A DNA stretch of 64,000 nt, from positions 620,001 to 684,000 of the forward strand of contig CM071589.1 in the NCBI GenBank assembly GCA_036429605.1. The letters are read 5' to 3'. Shown here in pieces: positions 1 through 12,140 of this stretch (its first letter is position 1; every line of letters starts with the position of its first letter). The translations under genes and the position numbers were made by a program. A model generated the notes under the pieces. That model was not told the origin of the DNA. It ran no database searches and was given only the letters and a program-made list of their open reading frames with translations. Source of the DNA: Cladobotryum mycophilum. Lineage: Eukaryota; Ascomycota; Sordariomycetes; Hypocreales; Hypocreaceae.

Positions 1-590
1 CGCTGGTATCAGCGGCAAGATCGGTGGTGTAGCTGCCGCCCAGCTTGATGACGTCCGTGAGGTCTTCGAAGTCAACGTCGTCGGCGTTGTTGCTCTCTTC
101 CAGGCCACCCTTCCTCTGCTCACCAAGTCCGAGAGCCCCAAGTGGGTGTCCATCGGCACCATCTCCGGTACCATCGGAGGTATGGAGCAGATTGCTGCCT
201 TCCCAACCGTCCCTTACGGTATCTCCAAGGCCGGCCTCAATTTTGCCACCCGAGCCATCCACTTTAACCACCCCAACCTCACAGCATTCGTCATTCACCC
301 CGGGTAAGAGGATTCTGTTCCGCTATCGCTTTGAATCAAGGCTAATACTGTGCAACAGTTGGGTCAAGACCGATATGGGCAACGGCAACGCCAAGGCCTT
401 TGGTCTCGCAGAAGCCTTCCACAACATTGATGACAGCATTAAGGGTGTCGTTAAGATTGTAAGAGGCCCTCCCCCTCCCCAAGTCAAACCCCTGTCCTTG
501 CTAACATAATGTCCGAAGATCAATGGCGCCACAAGGGAGGAAACTTCTGGAAAGTTCATCGACTTCGAGGGAGCTTCCGTCGCATGGTAA
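1..590 (+). CDS. Short-chain dehydrogenase/reductase, 5' truncated by window edge
   Basis: NAD(P)-dependent SDR of the norsolorinic-acid-ketoreductase-like group. The upstream part, with the nucleotide-binding glycine motif, is outside the window. Three exons are visible: to 303, 359-458 and 519-590, joined by introns 304-358 (GTAAGA...CAG) and 459-518 (GTAAGA...AAG). The joins keep one frame and end at TAA 588-590. The active-site motif YGISKAG (YxxxK) is encoded near 220, preceded by the strand carrying the catalytic serine (SIGTISG). The C-terminus continues PGWVKTDMGN, as in this family. It is a soluble enzyme acting on a carbonyl or alcohol substrate that cannot be named from sequence. 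The neighbouring FAD oxidase and bANK regulator suggest a role in secondary metabolism, which is inference. Confidence 0.88.
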
Positions 591-1267
591 TCTACATGCT
601 AAAAAGAGATGTGACACCTATGCAGGGGAGAAAGAATTAGTAGAAAGGGAAACGAAATTGATAGGAGTCGTGTAATATATCCACTAGCACACCTTGGAGA
701 TAGTCAGATTTTTATGTTAACTATTTTTCCGATTAGATCCTTTGTGCCTACACTCATGTATCCGGCTACCCAGATTCGATCAGTATTCCGCAGTGACTGT
801 AGTAGAAAGGCGACAAAACACACAAGGAGAATTTTTTGTGGCAGATGAACGCGACCTATTGCGTCTCTACCTTGCATCAACTAAAGCCCGTTCACACCCA
901 TTTTTAGGATAATAAAGGTCCGGAGGAGATTGTCGAACCAAGTCTTGCGAAATGTGAAGACAAAAAATGGCTTCGTCAAGGGACGTTTCATCTGGGCTTG
1001 TGGTCAATCCGCCGAGCGAATAATTCGCATAGTGGCCATGTAGACGAGTGATGATTCAAGATGCGAAGTAGATAATAACAGAACCCATTGAGGTTAAATG
1101 CTATGTATTCGTACTGTCTATATATGCAAAACTAATGCTACCAGAGCCGTCTCTATCTAAATCTACCTCGCTTCGATCAATATGAACGATATGCGATACA
1201 AGTACATCAAAAGTATATCAAAGGACCCCCTCAGTCAACCAACAATCGAAAACAAGGGGTAATACAC
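591..1267. other. Intergenic, convergent 3' flanks
   Basis: 677 bp between the stop of the SDR (+) and the stop of the FAD oxidase (-). It should hold both 3' UTRs. I see no open frame, repeat or RNA gene here. Confidence 0.6.
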
Positions 1268-3131
1268 TCAAGCTTTACAAAGTCTGCCACTTCCATCTAC
1301 GACATACGCCTCGCTTCCCACCGCAGTTACTGCGTAGAACACATTCTGCGGATCATACTTCCCCTTGATGGACCTAAGGCGATTGTAGTTGGAGCCGTAA
1401 AACTGTTTCTGCCACCCCTTTTGTGCAAAGTTGGCTTCGTTCAGGTATGTTCCGGATCCAGGAGTGGCGGCCTCCAGCGCTGGGGTGATGACATTTGTCA
1501 ACTCATCCTCGCGGGCGAGCATCTGGGAGCGAGGCACTTTCCAGTCCCATGGGCCGACGACGATGCAGTGCGCGAGGGCATCACGCCAGGCTGGCAAGAC
1601 AGCATTAGGCGCAGTGTTGTTTCCACCGGATCGATCACCTCCAGAGACAGCAGCAGCATGGCATCCCAAGTAAAAATTTCCGCTCCTGGTGGCGGTGCGG
1701 AGGGCTTGCATCACTGAACTGCTGTTTCTAGGATTCGTGATTGTCGAGCGGGGAATTAGTCGGCTGCTGGTGATCTGGGATACGGGAAAAGAACCATAAG
1801 GCAATGGTCCAAGGTAATGCTCGAAATGATCCAGGAAGCTGGGTGAGCTGGTGGGCGTAAACGTATACGCGATGCCGCGACTCTTGAGCTTTGACAGAAA
1901 GGGGGCTAGGAGAGCAGCGACCTGAGTTGCATTGCAATCTGGGGCGGTAATGGCGTACGCGGTAAATATTCCCTTTTCCAATTCATACAAGGCCGTGTTG
2001 CCGCCATCGACAAAAGCAGGCATTGCTTTGAACCAATCTGAAACACCCAACCAGAAGTTATCGTTGCCGACAGTAGAATCATTAAACGTCAGACCGGCAC
2101 CGCCGACCGGGCCATCGGGATGCAATTTGGTCGTCAGACTGAGAACAACAGCATAGGTTCCGCCCCCACCCCCAGACAGGGCCCAGTATAGATCGGCGTT
2201 CTTTGTCGGGGTGGCAACCAAATGTTCTCCCTGGGCAGTGACAACCTCCCACTCAAGGACGTTGTCTGCTGCAAGTCCGTACCGGCTACTCAGCAGTGAA
2301 TGCCCACCACCTTGAGTGTATCCACCAGCAAGGCCGACTGTTGGGCACGTACCGCCTATCACTTGATAACCGTGATTGTGAGCGATAGTGTAAGCTGTGC
2401 CGGCGAGAGTCCCTGAGCCCATTTTGAGTGCAGGTCCTTTGTAAGTGGAGCCAACATAATGTGGGATGACATTGACGGAATCTAGGCCATGTGTCCACAG
2501 GGAAAGGGATCCTTTGCCGGTCGATTTCCCAAGGTAGCTGCATATTGGTAAGCTCCTATAACAACCACGTATTCCGACAAAGAACTGTGGGTACTCACTC
2601 ATGCCCCGTGTTCTTGATGACCAAACGAATGTTGTGCTTCTTCACAAAGGAAAGTCCGGCTGCAACGTCATCGGCCCCTGTTACTTTGATAGAGAAGCTG
2701 GCATAGTTGCCTAGGTCGCATCGCCCAGCAGTAGATGTGAAAGGATCGCAGGATTGGTTCTGGAAATAAGGGGCCATAATTTCCGAGGGGCTAAAGAGAC
2801 TGTGGAAACTCCCGTTAGGTGGGAATATGCCTTGCTTGCTTGGCAAAAAGACTCACTGTGTTTGAGGAAGATCCCATTGTGTCTTGAGTGTCGCACATGC
2901 AGCCGCGTTGTAGTTGCTGATGCCGGCAGTATGGCACACATTTGCTAAAGGTACTGTAGCTATCAAGCGTCCACCGACCGTCTGGTTCAGCTTGGCCCAG
3001 TCCGTCTGAGTTGGCCATGTTGTATCGCCCGGTATAGGTTTGCATGATGCATCATATCCTCGAGGGTTCGCCACAGCCAGTGCTGAGATGACTGGGATGA
3101 GGGTTGCCGTATAAACTAAACTCGCTTTCAT
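1268..3131 (-). CDS. Secreted BBE-type FAD-linked oxidoreductase
   Basis: Oxidase of the berberine-bridge-enzyme/6-hydroxynicotine-oxidase family, 581 aa after splicing. Exons (minus order) are 3131-2857, 2799-2599 and 2537-1268, with introns 2856-2800 (GTGAGT...CAG) and 2598-2538 (GTGAGT...CAG). The second join restores the conserved stretch KNTGHDYLG. The protein starts MKASLVYTATLIPVISALA, a clear signal peptide. It then has a PP-loop FAD-binding domain with the His of NTGHD (about residue 158) and the Cys of GGTCPTVG (about residue 223), the two residues that attach FAD bicovalently in this family. A C-terminal BBE segment has ...QFYGSNYNRLRSIKGKYDP. The family oxidises alcohols, amines or carbohydrates, or closes rings, using O2. 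Substrate unknown. It converges on the SDR and lies beside the bANK regulator, as in many biosynthetic loci. Confidence 0.9.
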
Positions 3132-3902
3132 TTTGACGTAGTAGGTTGCATAAATCTCGCATCTGAACTTGAAGTCTATTCTACTCTTCATGTTCCCGTC
3201 CTTTGGCTCTTTATCAATAAAAGCCTTTTCCATCGGACCTACTTCATCAAGGCATTCATCCCGTCTCGAGACGTTGCCAATAAGCAACCCTCACAGAACC
3301 ATCTTCCTTCATCATGAGCCTTGCGCCACCCATTTCAGCCAGGAGTTGTCATATCGGCGAGGTCGTACTATTCTCGGAGCCGCCTCTCCGTCACCCCCTT
3401 GGCCCCTCATCTGGCTGTCAGACAGACTATTGAGGCGCTAGGTGTGTGTTGACGATAACGAAAAGGGATGTAGGACGAGCAGCGGTAGGAATAGTAAGTC
3501 GCGGGTAATCAATATGTGATGCCGTTGGTGCGGCTCCGTTCAGCGCAAAAGAACGTTCTCTCCGTCTTCTCGTCTCTGTGGGATTAGGACCCTGGATGTG
3601 CTTACTCCGGCCATTCCCGATGGATCAGAAACCCAGGGTGCATATGCACATCTGACGCCGCCATACTGGACAGGGCTGCAGCCGATCATTGCGTGATTCT
3701 TGCGCCAACATCGCTTTGATCCCAAAGATGGGTATAATAGAAATTTGCATTTCGATATGTTCTATTCCCATAGCTGGCATGCATAGGGAGATGACGACTC
3801 CCCCACAGCCAAGCCACCACCGTCTATAAACGCAACGCGCCCCTTATGCATAAACCAAATCAAGGAATGACCGATCTGCTTTGTCAAGTCCAGACGATCC
3901 CT
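3132..3902. other. Intergenic, oxidase promoter and 3' flank of bANK gene
   Basis: 771 bp holding the promoter of the FAD oxidase (minus) and the 3' flank of the next minus-strand gene. Open frames here are short and lack family features. I see no repeat. Confidence 0.5.
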
Positions 3903-4931
3903 TCACGCAAGGACAGGGGCGCCACATCTCGGGTCCGCTCCGTGCATCAGGAACAGCCGTACTCCCGACTCGCAACTATTGTTCACTGCCATCGACAAGG
4001 CCGTCCTTCCCTCGTTGTCGCACAGGTTTACGTCGATCCCCGTTTCTAGAAGAAGCATCAGAACTTCGGCCTGCTGGTTCTCAATGGCTACATGAATCGG
4101 GGTGCGGCCCATGCTGTCCCGCTCGTTGACATCCGCGCCGTGGTTAATCAGCATCTGTACAATATCGCAATTTCCGTGTTTAACAGCCGTGTGAATCAAC
4201 GGCTCCGGCGGTTGGTCCTTGCCTGGACCCCAGTTCGGTTGTGGGTGTTTTTCATGCTTCCATTGCGCCGCCAAGTAGTCCCTCACGCTATTCATCGAGT
4301 CCTCGTTTAACCCAGATTGAGTGAGAATTGAGTACTCGGCTGCCGCTCCGGTAGCAGTGGTGTTTGTCGGGTGAAACATTTCTTGTAGAATCGCATCCAC
4401 CTGGGATATGGAGAAATTGCCGTGGTCGCTCGATCCCATTCCGTGCTCTGAGGATGATGATGATATGCTGGTGGGTGGCGAGATGGGCATAAGAGCTTGT
4501 TGGCCCTGAATGCCAGTCAAGCCAAAGGCATGACTGGAAGACTGGCGCTCCCATTGCGATGACTCCTGGCCTAGAAGACTCAAAGAAGTGTCTATGCTTG
4601 GATTCGGGGTCATGTCTGTAACAGAATGCCCGCCGCTGCCCATAGGAAGTTCTAAACTGACTGTTGTAGGGCCTGTGGGTATCGAGTATCCGTCGTTATC
4701 GGTGTGCCACACATCATCTATGAGCCAGCATTGCTGTTCGAGTGCTTTCTTTTCTGTAAGCGGGTGGCATTAATTAGCATCACCCAATCGTTACGCGCCG
4801 AGGAAGATGGAGGTGGTGACGTCTTGTCGCGACCAGTTAAACTTACGGCGAAACCTCCTTTGGGCTATTCGGTTCTGGAGTCGTCTGCGATCGACGGGAC
4901 TCATGGTATCGGGCGGAGCTGTTCCTGCCAT
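3903..4931 (-). CDS. bANK-type regulator: bZIP basic region plus ankyrin repeats
   Basis: 311-aa putative transcription factor. Exon 1 is 4931-4847 and exon 2 is 4753-3903; intron 4846-4754 (GTAAGT...CAG) joins CGCC to AA, so the basic region reads RRRLQNRIAQRRFR then QKKALEQQ. NxxAQxxxR is the bZIP DNA-contact signature, but no heptad leucines follow. The C-terminal ~110 residues hold three ankyrin repeats (LIHTAVKHGNCDIVQMLINHG, then TPIHVAIEN and TALSMAVNN). A basic region without zipper plus ankyrins is the architecture of ToxE (HC-toxin cluster) and Apf2 (apicidin cluster), both pathway-specific activators. That assignment rests on architecture only. I chose the ATG at 4931 (MAGTAPPDTMSP); the open frame continues further upstream. 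The transposon boundary lies about 330 bp upstream, in the promoter. Confidence 0.85.
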
Positions 4932-5249
4932 TGTTTGTCTGTTCACTGGCGTTGAGGTAGGCTTTGGAAGACGATTGATTGAGGGGGAGCTCTGGTGCAG
5001 AAATCGAGAGGAAGAGATTACAGAAAGAATTGATAAACCACGAATCAGGCACAGAAACAATGCACAAATAACTAAAGTGTTATAGATCAAAAAGTCGTAA
5101 ATCTCGGTTTCGTATACAACCCAATGCAGCCAACGCCGCAATCTCAATCACCATTGATTGCATGTGAATGGATGGATGGATGGATAGGTGGGATGGATGC
5201 TTTATTACCACCTGGGAAGCTGACAAAGAAGTTGATGAGTCAACTGCCT

Positions 5250-5259
5250 TAGGTGACAT
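5250..5259. repeat. Left target-site duplication of the MULE
   Basis: TAGGTGACAT, directly abutting the left terminal inverted repeat. The identical 10-mer occurs at 15232-15241 directly after the right terminal repeat. A 9-11 bp duplication is typical of Mutator-like transposition. Confidence 0.85.
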
Positions 5260-5369
5260 GGGAGCCCATAGGTTCGCGCCAGGCGCGAATATTATGTCAG
5301 CACAGCCAATTAAAGTGGGTCATAGCCAATTAGCGCCGTAGATTTTATTCGGATTAGAATAAACTTAAT
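5260..5369 (+). repeat. Left terminal inverted repeat of the MULE
   Basis: 110 bp starting GGGAGCCCATAGGTTCGCGC. It matches the reverse complement of 15122-15231 at 105 of 110 positions by eye. All five differences are transitions in which this copy has T or A and the other C or G, so this end is the more heavily RIPped one. It contains the palindromic core CGCGCCAGGCGCG. Confidence 0.9.
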
Positions 5370-5839
5370 CCCTCAATCTACAGATTAAAAAAGCCTCCTT
5401 TTATAATGTATTAAATTAAACGCGATAAATTGTTCAATGGTCTTATTTCCCTAGAACTGCCTTTTGTTAAAAAATAACTATAACTCTTACAATAAACTAT
5501 TTATATTAATTAATACTTAGGCGGTTACTTATAGATATATATTTATTACTAGAAAATTAATTATTTTAGTAAGTAATAGAAAAAAAGTTATATATATATA
5601 TAATAGAGTTTCTAAAGTATTAAATTTTTTAAAAGATTACTAATATAAAACAATAATTTAAAAAACTAACTATAAATTTTTAGTATTAGCCAAGAAATTA
5701 ATAAATAAAATAATATAGATTTTATAGTATTAACCTAATAAACAATACTTAATATATAATTATCCGCTAAGCTTATATTTATTTATTTATTTTACTTATT
5801 ATAAGCTAAGTATATAAGAAAGTTTAAAGCTTTAAAAGC

Positions 5840-6571
5840 TAGTAATTATAGGTATTACTCTAAAAGATATCTAGACCTATATATATTAAAAGTAAAATAA
5901 TAATCTAGTAATATACTAAAATATTTATAACTATATTACTAATATAAAACGGGAGATATATAAAAGGTAGAGTATAATTTATACTCTTGTTAATCAATTA
6001 GATAACAAAGGGTTCTAGAATTAAATAAAACTTAATAAAAATAACCGGATAATAATTATCTTATTTATTTACCTTAACTTATTATAGTATCTTTAGGTAT
6101 ACCTAGACTTATTATTACTAGATTATACTTATAAAACTAATAAATATTAGATACTGCTTCTTAATATTATTAATATTAATACTTACTAGCGATTCTTTTA
6201 TATTATATTTATATTCTTAAACAGTAAGTAAAAAAAGATTATATCTAGGTATTAGATTAATTTTAATCTATATATAAAGCTTATAGTACTAGGCTTTTAT
6301 CTATAATACTTACAGATCATTGTCTTATATATATAAATACTATTATAGTAATATTTCCTTTAGCATAATTATTATTTTGTCTTTAATATATAAATAAAAC
6401 TATTCTTTAATATTACTTTCTTATTTTTATTATATAAGAACATTTATTTACTATTATATAGGAGAAAGTAATAGTAATTAAAGTATCAGGGTCTAAAAAC
6501 TAGAATACCTTTTATCAATTTTAGCATTTAATTATTAGCTCATCAACAAAGGCAGTCTTTACCGAGTATAT
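5840..6571 (+). pseudogene. MULE transposase relic, N-terminal and catalytic part
   Basis: A conceptual plus-strand translation, stops included, follows the fungal Mutator transposase fold. It has a helical N-terminal region, then DYTYKTNKY (about 6121-6147) and LLLNIINID, matching the first catalytic Asp block of the MULE domain (usual form D-x-TY-K-TN-Y-x-MPLL). Next comes an ILTDR-like second block with RIPped codons near 6310-6330, then the HAxKA-type block. The frame ends at TEYI (6561-6571), exactly where the retrotransposon is inserted. At least one frame change lies between 6121 and 6561. The many stops are TAG or TAA, as expected from mutated CAG, CAA or TGG. Non-functional. Confidence 0.8.
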
Positions 6572-7056
6572 TATGACGTTCCGGGCGTTTCCTAACAAGA
6601 ATAACCTGGATCGTGATTAATATTAGCAGTAGATTAGAGCAAGGTCAAGCAATGGGTTTAATGTATTACAGTTCGGGTATTAGATTGCTAATAGTGAACA
6701 ATTATATTAATAATTAACTAAATACATAAGAAAAAAATATAGACTAGTATATATAGTAATTAAGTTTATTATAGTCTAAATGAATATAAGGTTTATTCCG
6801 ATAGGAATAAACCAATCATTTAGTGGTCGTTGCGATTATTTAGTAGTTTTATACTCATTTAGTGATTTCTCGTTCATTTAGTAATTCTACGTTTACCTAA
6901 TAAGCCGATCCTTTAGAGATAAGCTAGATTAATAATATAATTAGTTAGCTTATCTAAGGTTCTATTATAGTTATACTAGGCTATAATAAGCATAAGTATT
7001 CCTAAAAGTGAATCTCTTTTTAGTATATGGTCTAGACGTAGGGTCAGGTTATCATA
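6572..7056 (-). repeat. Left LTR (3' LTR of the minus-oriented Ty3/Gypsy element)
   Basis: 485 bp, the same length as 13011-13495 and aligned with it along its whole length. The ends read TATGACG...TATCATA here and TATAATG...CATCACA in the other copy, consistent with an ancestral TG...CA LTR after RIP. The 5-bp duplication TATAT lies just outside (6567-6571). This copy is strongly AT-shifted along its whole length. Confidence 0.9.
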
Positions 7057-7452
7057 CGTTACTCCTCTCCCTTAGGTCTTGTCCTTAAGACCTATTGGTT
7101 TATAAATACCTTATTATTCCTAGTTCCTTTTTATCCTAAGCCTTTTTTTCTTTTTTAGTAGGTTATATTCCCGAGGGTTATGTATTTTCCTAAAACATAG
7201 CTAATAGAGTATAAAAAAAACTATATTCTTTTACGTATAATTATTATAAACATTCAGAATTAATTAATCTTTTTAGTTTTTCTATAATACCTTACTCCTT
7301 TTATAAGTCTTATAGTATTAAGTATATTATAGCTTAAAAGTTCTATAACTATTATTTATATAATAAGAAAAAAAATATATAGTAATTCTTTTTCTAAAGC
7401 AGTAGGTAAGTTTTTTTCTTTAATTTATCCCTTTTTTCTTTATTTCTAATAT

Positions 7453-7720
7453 ACGTTTTTAGCGGATTGTATTATTAAAAAGAACCATCGGTTAGAAGAG
7501 CAGGAGGCTATTATAGCTTTTAAACTTTTTAAGCTTTATAAGAAATTGAACGAGAAGTATTATTAATTAACTAAAAGTATAAGCCGTTTAGCTTATATTC
7601 GTGAATAAAAGAAAAATATTCGTAAGCAAGGGGTAGAGATATTATAGCAGGGTATTAAGATAATAGATAATCTTAAAGCAATAGATTAATTTAACTTATT
7701 AAGTTTCTTATAGCTGGCCA
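7453..7720 (+). pseudogene. Antisense coding relic at 3' end of the Gypsy element
   Basis: On the plus strand, opposite to pol, a frame beginning about 7453 reads ADCIIKKNHRLEEQE and continues through a charged helical stretch with Arg/Lys-rich SISRLAYIRE and NIRKQG. It is interrupted by a few TAA/TAG stops of the RIP type. The composition suggests a coiled-coil protein. I do not recognise a named domain. It may be an accessory ORF of the element or a captured fragment. Confidence 0.45.
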
Positions 7721-8839
7721 GTATTTCCTAAGATAACCCTAAGGTCACGGTTAATTAGGGTTTATTTAGGGATCCTTTAATTCAAGATTCTAATAGAACT
7801 ATTACAGAATCTTTTAAGTATATTCAAGGTATTTAATAGGTTCTTATATGTTTTTAGTATTAATATAGTTTTTTTATTTAATTAAGTATTAGTATTTATT
7901 GTTTTTATAGTATATAACTAGAATTAATTTGACTTTATATTTTTCTTCTACTAAGAGTACCTTTATAAGATTATAAATAATTTCTTTAGTATTTTTATTA
8001 ATTAGTATTTTTTTAAGTAAAAAAATATAAAAAACCAGATATATTTATATTTTCTCTAGTAATAAAAGTTTATAGTTAATGTTTAAAATAACCTTCTTGA
8101 TTAAGTAAGGTCTTAGTTTCTTAAAGTCTAATTTATCGCTTAGTTATATTGTTTTAATATTTGCGTTTTTCTTGTCTAGTATATAGTAAAGTAGGTAAAC
8201 TATATCTCCCTCCTTAAAGATTAATCCCTTTAATCTATTCTTATCTATGTATTTCCTTATTCTTTCACGGACTAACGTAAGTTATACTCTTATTGCCTAA
8301 TATAGGTCTTTTATTCTATTTGCCTTAATCATAGCTTTATCTACTATTGTTCCGTCCTTAGGTATCTTATATACCTTTAGGTTATAGCTAAAGTTAGTAT
8401 ACATAGGGCTTAGGCCTATAGATTCTAATATATTAATATTATAAACGATTTATACCAGCGGTAATAGTTTTATTTAATTAGTTTATTTAAAATTAATATA
8501 ATAATATAAATATTCTTTAACGATTTAGTTAATTCATTTAGTCTATCTATTAGTTTATAGGTAATAAGCCATGTTAAGCTTATAGTTAATGCTTAGTTAT
8601 CTAGTTAATTTTTACTAGAATTTAGATATAAAAACTAATCCTCGGTCTAAGATAATTTCTTTAAGTAAAAGATAAATACTTACGATTATATATAAAAATA
8701 TATATACAAATTCTTCTACGTTTATAGCTTTTTAGTATAATAAAAAATAGGCTTATTTTATAAGTTTATTAATAACTATAAGAATACTATTGTATTTGAT
8801 TTTTATAGTAGGTTTAACTAATATAAGTAGTTTTATAAT

Positions 8840-11800
8840 AAAATCTAGTATAATTACTTCTTATAGTTTCTAAGGTACCGGTAATAGTTAGATTTGCCTA
8901 TATAGCTTATGTTTTAAGGCCTTTGCTCGGCTATACGTGATACACATCGAGATAATCTTTTAGATATATTATTTTACTTTATAAAAGTTAAAGTTTCGTT
9001 TAACTTACTTAAGTATCTTTTATATTCTCTTATATTTATATAAGAGGTATTAGTAGATTTTTTTAATAAGGTTTTCTTAAAGTTCTAAAAAAATCTAGAC
9101 TTTATTTTTATACTATTATAGATTCTTATCGTTTATAGTAAGTCTTTTAAGAAATTTATTTTTTCTTAGGTTTTATAATATTTTTTAATATAATAGGTCT
9201 AGGTATTATTATTCTTGATTTAGAATATAGTGTTTAATATATACTATATGTAATATCCTTCTAGAGTGGTATCTAGGATTTATCCTATTATAATTATTTT
9301 ACTTTAATTATAGTTTACTTGTTTACTTAAGGTATTAGCTTTATTGTTTTTTAATTTTTTCTAATAGATAAGAATATAATCGAATTCTAATAAATATTTA
9401 ATATATTTAACTTATTGTTTATTAAGCTATTAAGTTATAGTAAAGTATAAGATATTATTATAGTCTATATAGACTTTAACTTAATATTTACTTTTAAAAA
9501 GATAATATCTCTATTCTTTAAAAGCTAAAATAATTACTAGGAATTCTTTGTTATAAATAAAATAATTTAGTTTAGCGCTGTATAAAGCTTATAAGTAAAA
9601 TACAATTGGTTATAGTTTACTGTTTTTGTTTTATTATCTAAGTTAAGTTTTTAATCTAAAATTAAAAGAGTTTGTTTTAAGCTTTATTTTTTTCTAGGTT
9701 AAATATTATAAGTACTAGATTTTCTATAATTAAGGCCTTAATTCGTTTAAAGGCCTATTATATTTTCTTTATTCACTTAAATACTTAATCTTTCTTAATT
9801 AACTTATAGAATAAATATATAATCTTACTATAGTTTTTTATAAAGTATTAATAATAATTAATAAAACCTAGGAAACTCTAAACTTTTTTAATAGTATTTG
9901 GCTTAAGCTAGCTTTATACTATTTTAACTTTAATAAGATTTATATATATCTTATTTAATATAATAATATATTTAAGAAAAGTAATCTATTGAGTATAGAA
10001 TTTATATTTTTCTAGTTTAATTAAAAGCTTTATTTCCTAGAGTTTAATAAGTATTTAATATACGTATTACTTGTGTTCTTTAAGTATATCCGAGAAGATT
10101 AAAATATTATTAAGGTAAACTACTATAAAAATATTAAGGTATTCTTTAAGTATATTATTAATTATTTTTTAGAATATTATAAGAGCGTTTATTAATCTGA
10201 AAGGCATAATAAAATATTTAAATAGTCTGAACTTAGTATAAAAGACTATTATCTATTTGTTTCCTTCTTTTATACGGATAAGGTTATATACTTCTTTTAG
10301 GTTAAGTGCAGTAAATTACTTTTTGCCTTAAAAATAGTCTTATAGTTCTGTAATTAAAGGTAATAAGGTATAGTCTTTAAGTATATTTTCATTAAGTTAT
10401 TAATAGTCCATGATTAACTATAGTTTCCCGTTTTTCTTTAAGACGAATATTATAGGGTATCCTGCTTCTAATATTAATAATCTAATAAAGCCTTTAGCTA
10501 GTATCTTATTAATCTATTCTTAAAGTACTATAAGTTCTTTCTTATTAAGGTTATAGATTTTATAAAATATAGGGTTGGTTTTGTTTTTTAAGATAATCTT
10601 GTGATCCTATTAGCTATGTTCTAGTAGCCCTGTATTAAGGGTCTTTTAAAACAGTTTCTTATAGTGTTTATATTTATTAAGAATATTTTTAAGTCTTTCA
10701 ACGAGGGTTTCTTTTTTCTTGTCTAAGGGTAATCTTTTTTCTAAAAGCTTATTAAGTTTTTTAAATATCCTTTATAAAAAAGCAATAGTTCTACGGGTTT
10801 TCCGTTCTTAACCTTTTTCTCGTATAGGTCTTGTTCCTTTTAGTAATTGGTTAGGCGAGGTATCTTATGTTTTCCTCTTTAATATTTTACTTAAAGGTTT
10901 TTTTTTAAGTTTACTACTCTGTTATTAAGTCCTTATAAAATCTTATATTTTATGTTTATTCCTAACTAAAACCTTTGCTTTTGTCTTAGCAAAGTTAGCC
11001 AGTCCTCTAGTTAATAAAAGGATTATTATCCTATAGCCAGGGATATCCTAAAATCATATTATACTTATTAAGGTCTATTAGATTATAGAAAACAAACTCC
11101 TTATACCTTTAGATTTTAACAAAAAGATAATTAATCTTTATATTAATCTATCCTTTATTATAAAAAAAGTTCTTTTTTTAATATAATAAAATAAGTATAA
11201 CTTATATTTTAGTTTTTTCTTCCAGGGTAACTATAAATAATTCATAGCTTTAGGGGATATATAATTACCTATTACTCCACTGTCTACTAATATAATAAGG
11301 TAATGTTCTTTGATTTGTAGTTCCATTATTAGGCAAAGCCATCTATAATAGCTTCCGTTTATAGAATTAAAAGACCTTACTTAATGATCATTCTATAGCC
11401 CTCTTATAGATAATTAATCTCGTTTTTTATTTCTAGGTTATAGATTTCGTAAATTATTATACTGTTTTTAGCGTCTAGTATATTTTATAGCTTATATTAC
11501 CTTTATCAATCTCCTAGGTTTCTTTTATAAATTTAAAAATTAAAGCCTTATTTAAATAGTTCCTGGGTAATTTTTATAATAGGGTATTCTTGTATAATCG
11601 CTACTGGTTTAAATATTCGTTAGTACTAGTCTATAAGTTTAGTTTCCTGATATTTCTTATATATGAGTTTAATGTAATCTTAATAGTATATATTTTAGCA
11701 ATTAGCCTATAAAAATTCATTGTATTATAGGCTACCTTAGTATTCTAAGTTTTTCTAATTAATAATTATTTTTATAGGGTATTATATTTATACCGGTAAT

Positions 11801-12140
11801 TAGTTTATAAGTACTAAGTAATATTATTAGATTCTTTTTAATAAATCCTATTAATTCTTTCTTCTATTATATCTTTATCTAAGTATATTAACTCATTGAG
11901 GGGGCTTTAAGTATTAGTTTATATTATCTTTTAAACTCTAGTAAATTAAATATCTATCTTCGAAATATACCATCCAGCTTATTAAGGCATAGTCTGTAAT
12001 TAATTATTGTTTAATAATAGTATTAATTTGTTTTTTTTTCTAGCTTAAGGGCTAGCTTTTATATACCCTTCTTTTTATTCTTCCTAAGGGATCTACAGTC
12101 CTTAAAAAAGTGTTCTATTTTACTATAGTTATAGCATTTT
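8840..12140 (-). pseudogene. gag-pol relic of the Ty3/Gypsy element
   Basis: Minus-strand translation with stops. A zinc knuckle of CCHC type is at about 12090-12135 (CYNYSKIEHFFKDC, second Cys mutated to Tyr by G-to-A). LVDSGVIG at about 11265-11293 is the aspartic protease. YLNNIL at about 10102-10120 is the RT active-site block, normally YxDD, with both Asp changed to Asn by G-to-A. It is preceded by EVYNLIRIKEG and followed by IFSDILKEHK. The HHCC integrase is represented by CITYSRAKALKHK at about 8915-8950. The D-to-N and C-to-Y changes are what RIP predicts on this strand. Confidence 0.82.

Noticed and set aside
45..509. 154-codon frame at the left edge
   Set aside because: Wrong frame of the SDR; it crosses both its introns.
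6569..6573. Alternative Gypsy boundary with LTR starting TGACG and duplication TATTA
   Set aside because: It would give TATTA against TATAT or CATAT. Moving the boundary by two bases gives a perfect TATAT duplication and equal 485-bp LTRs with RIPped TG...CA ends.
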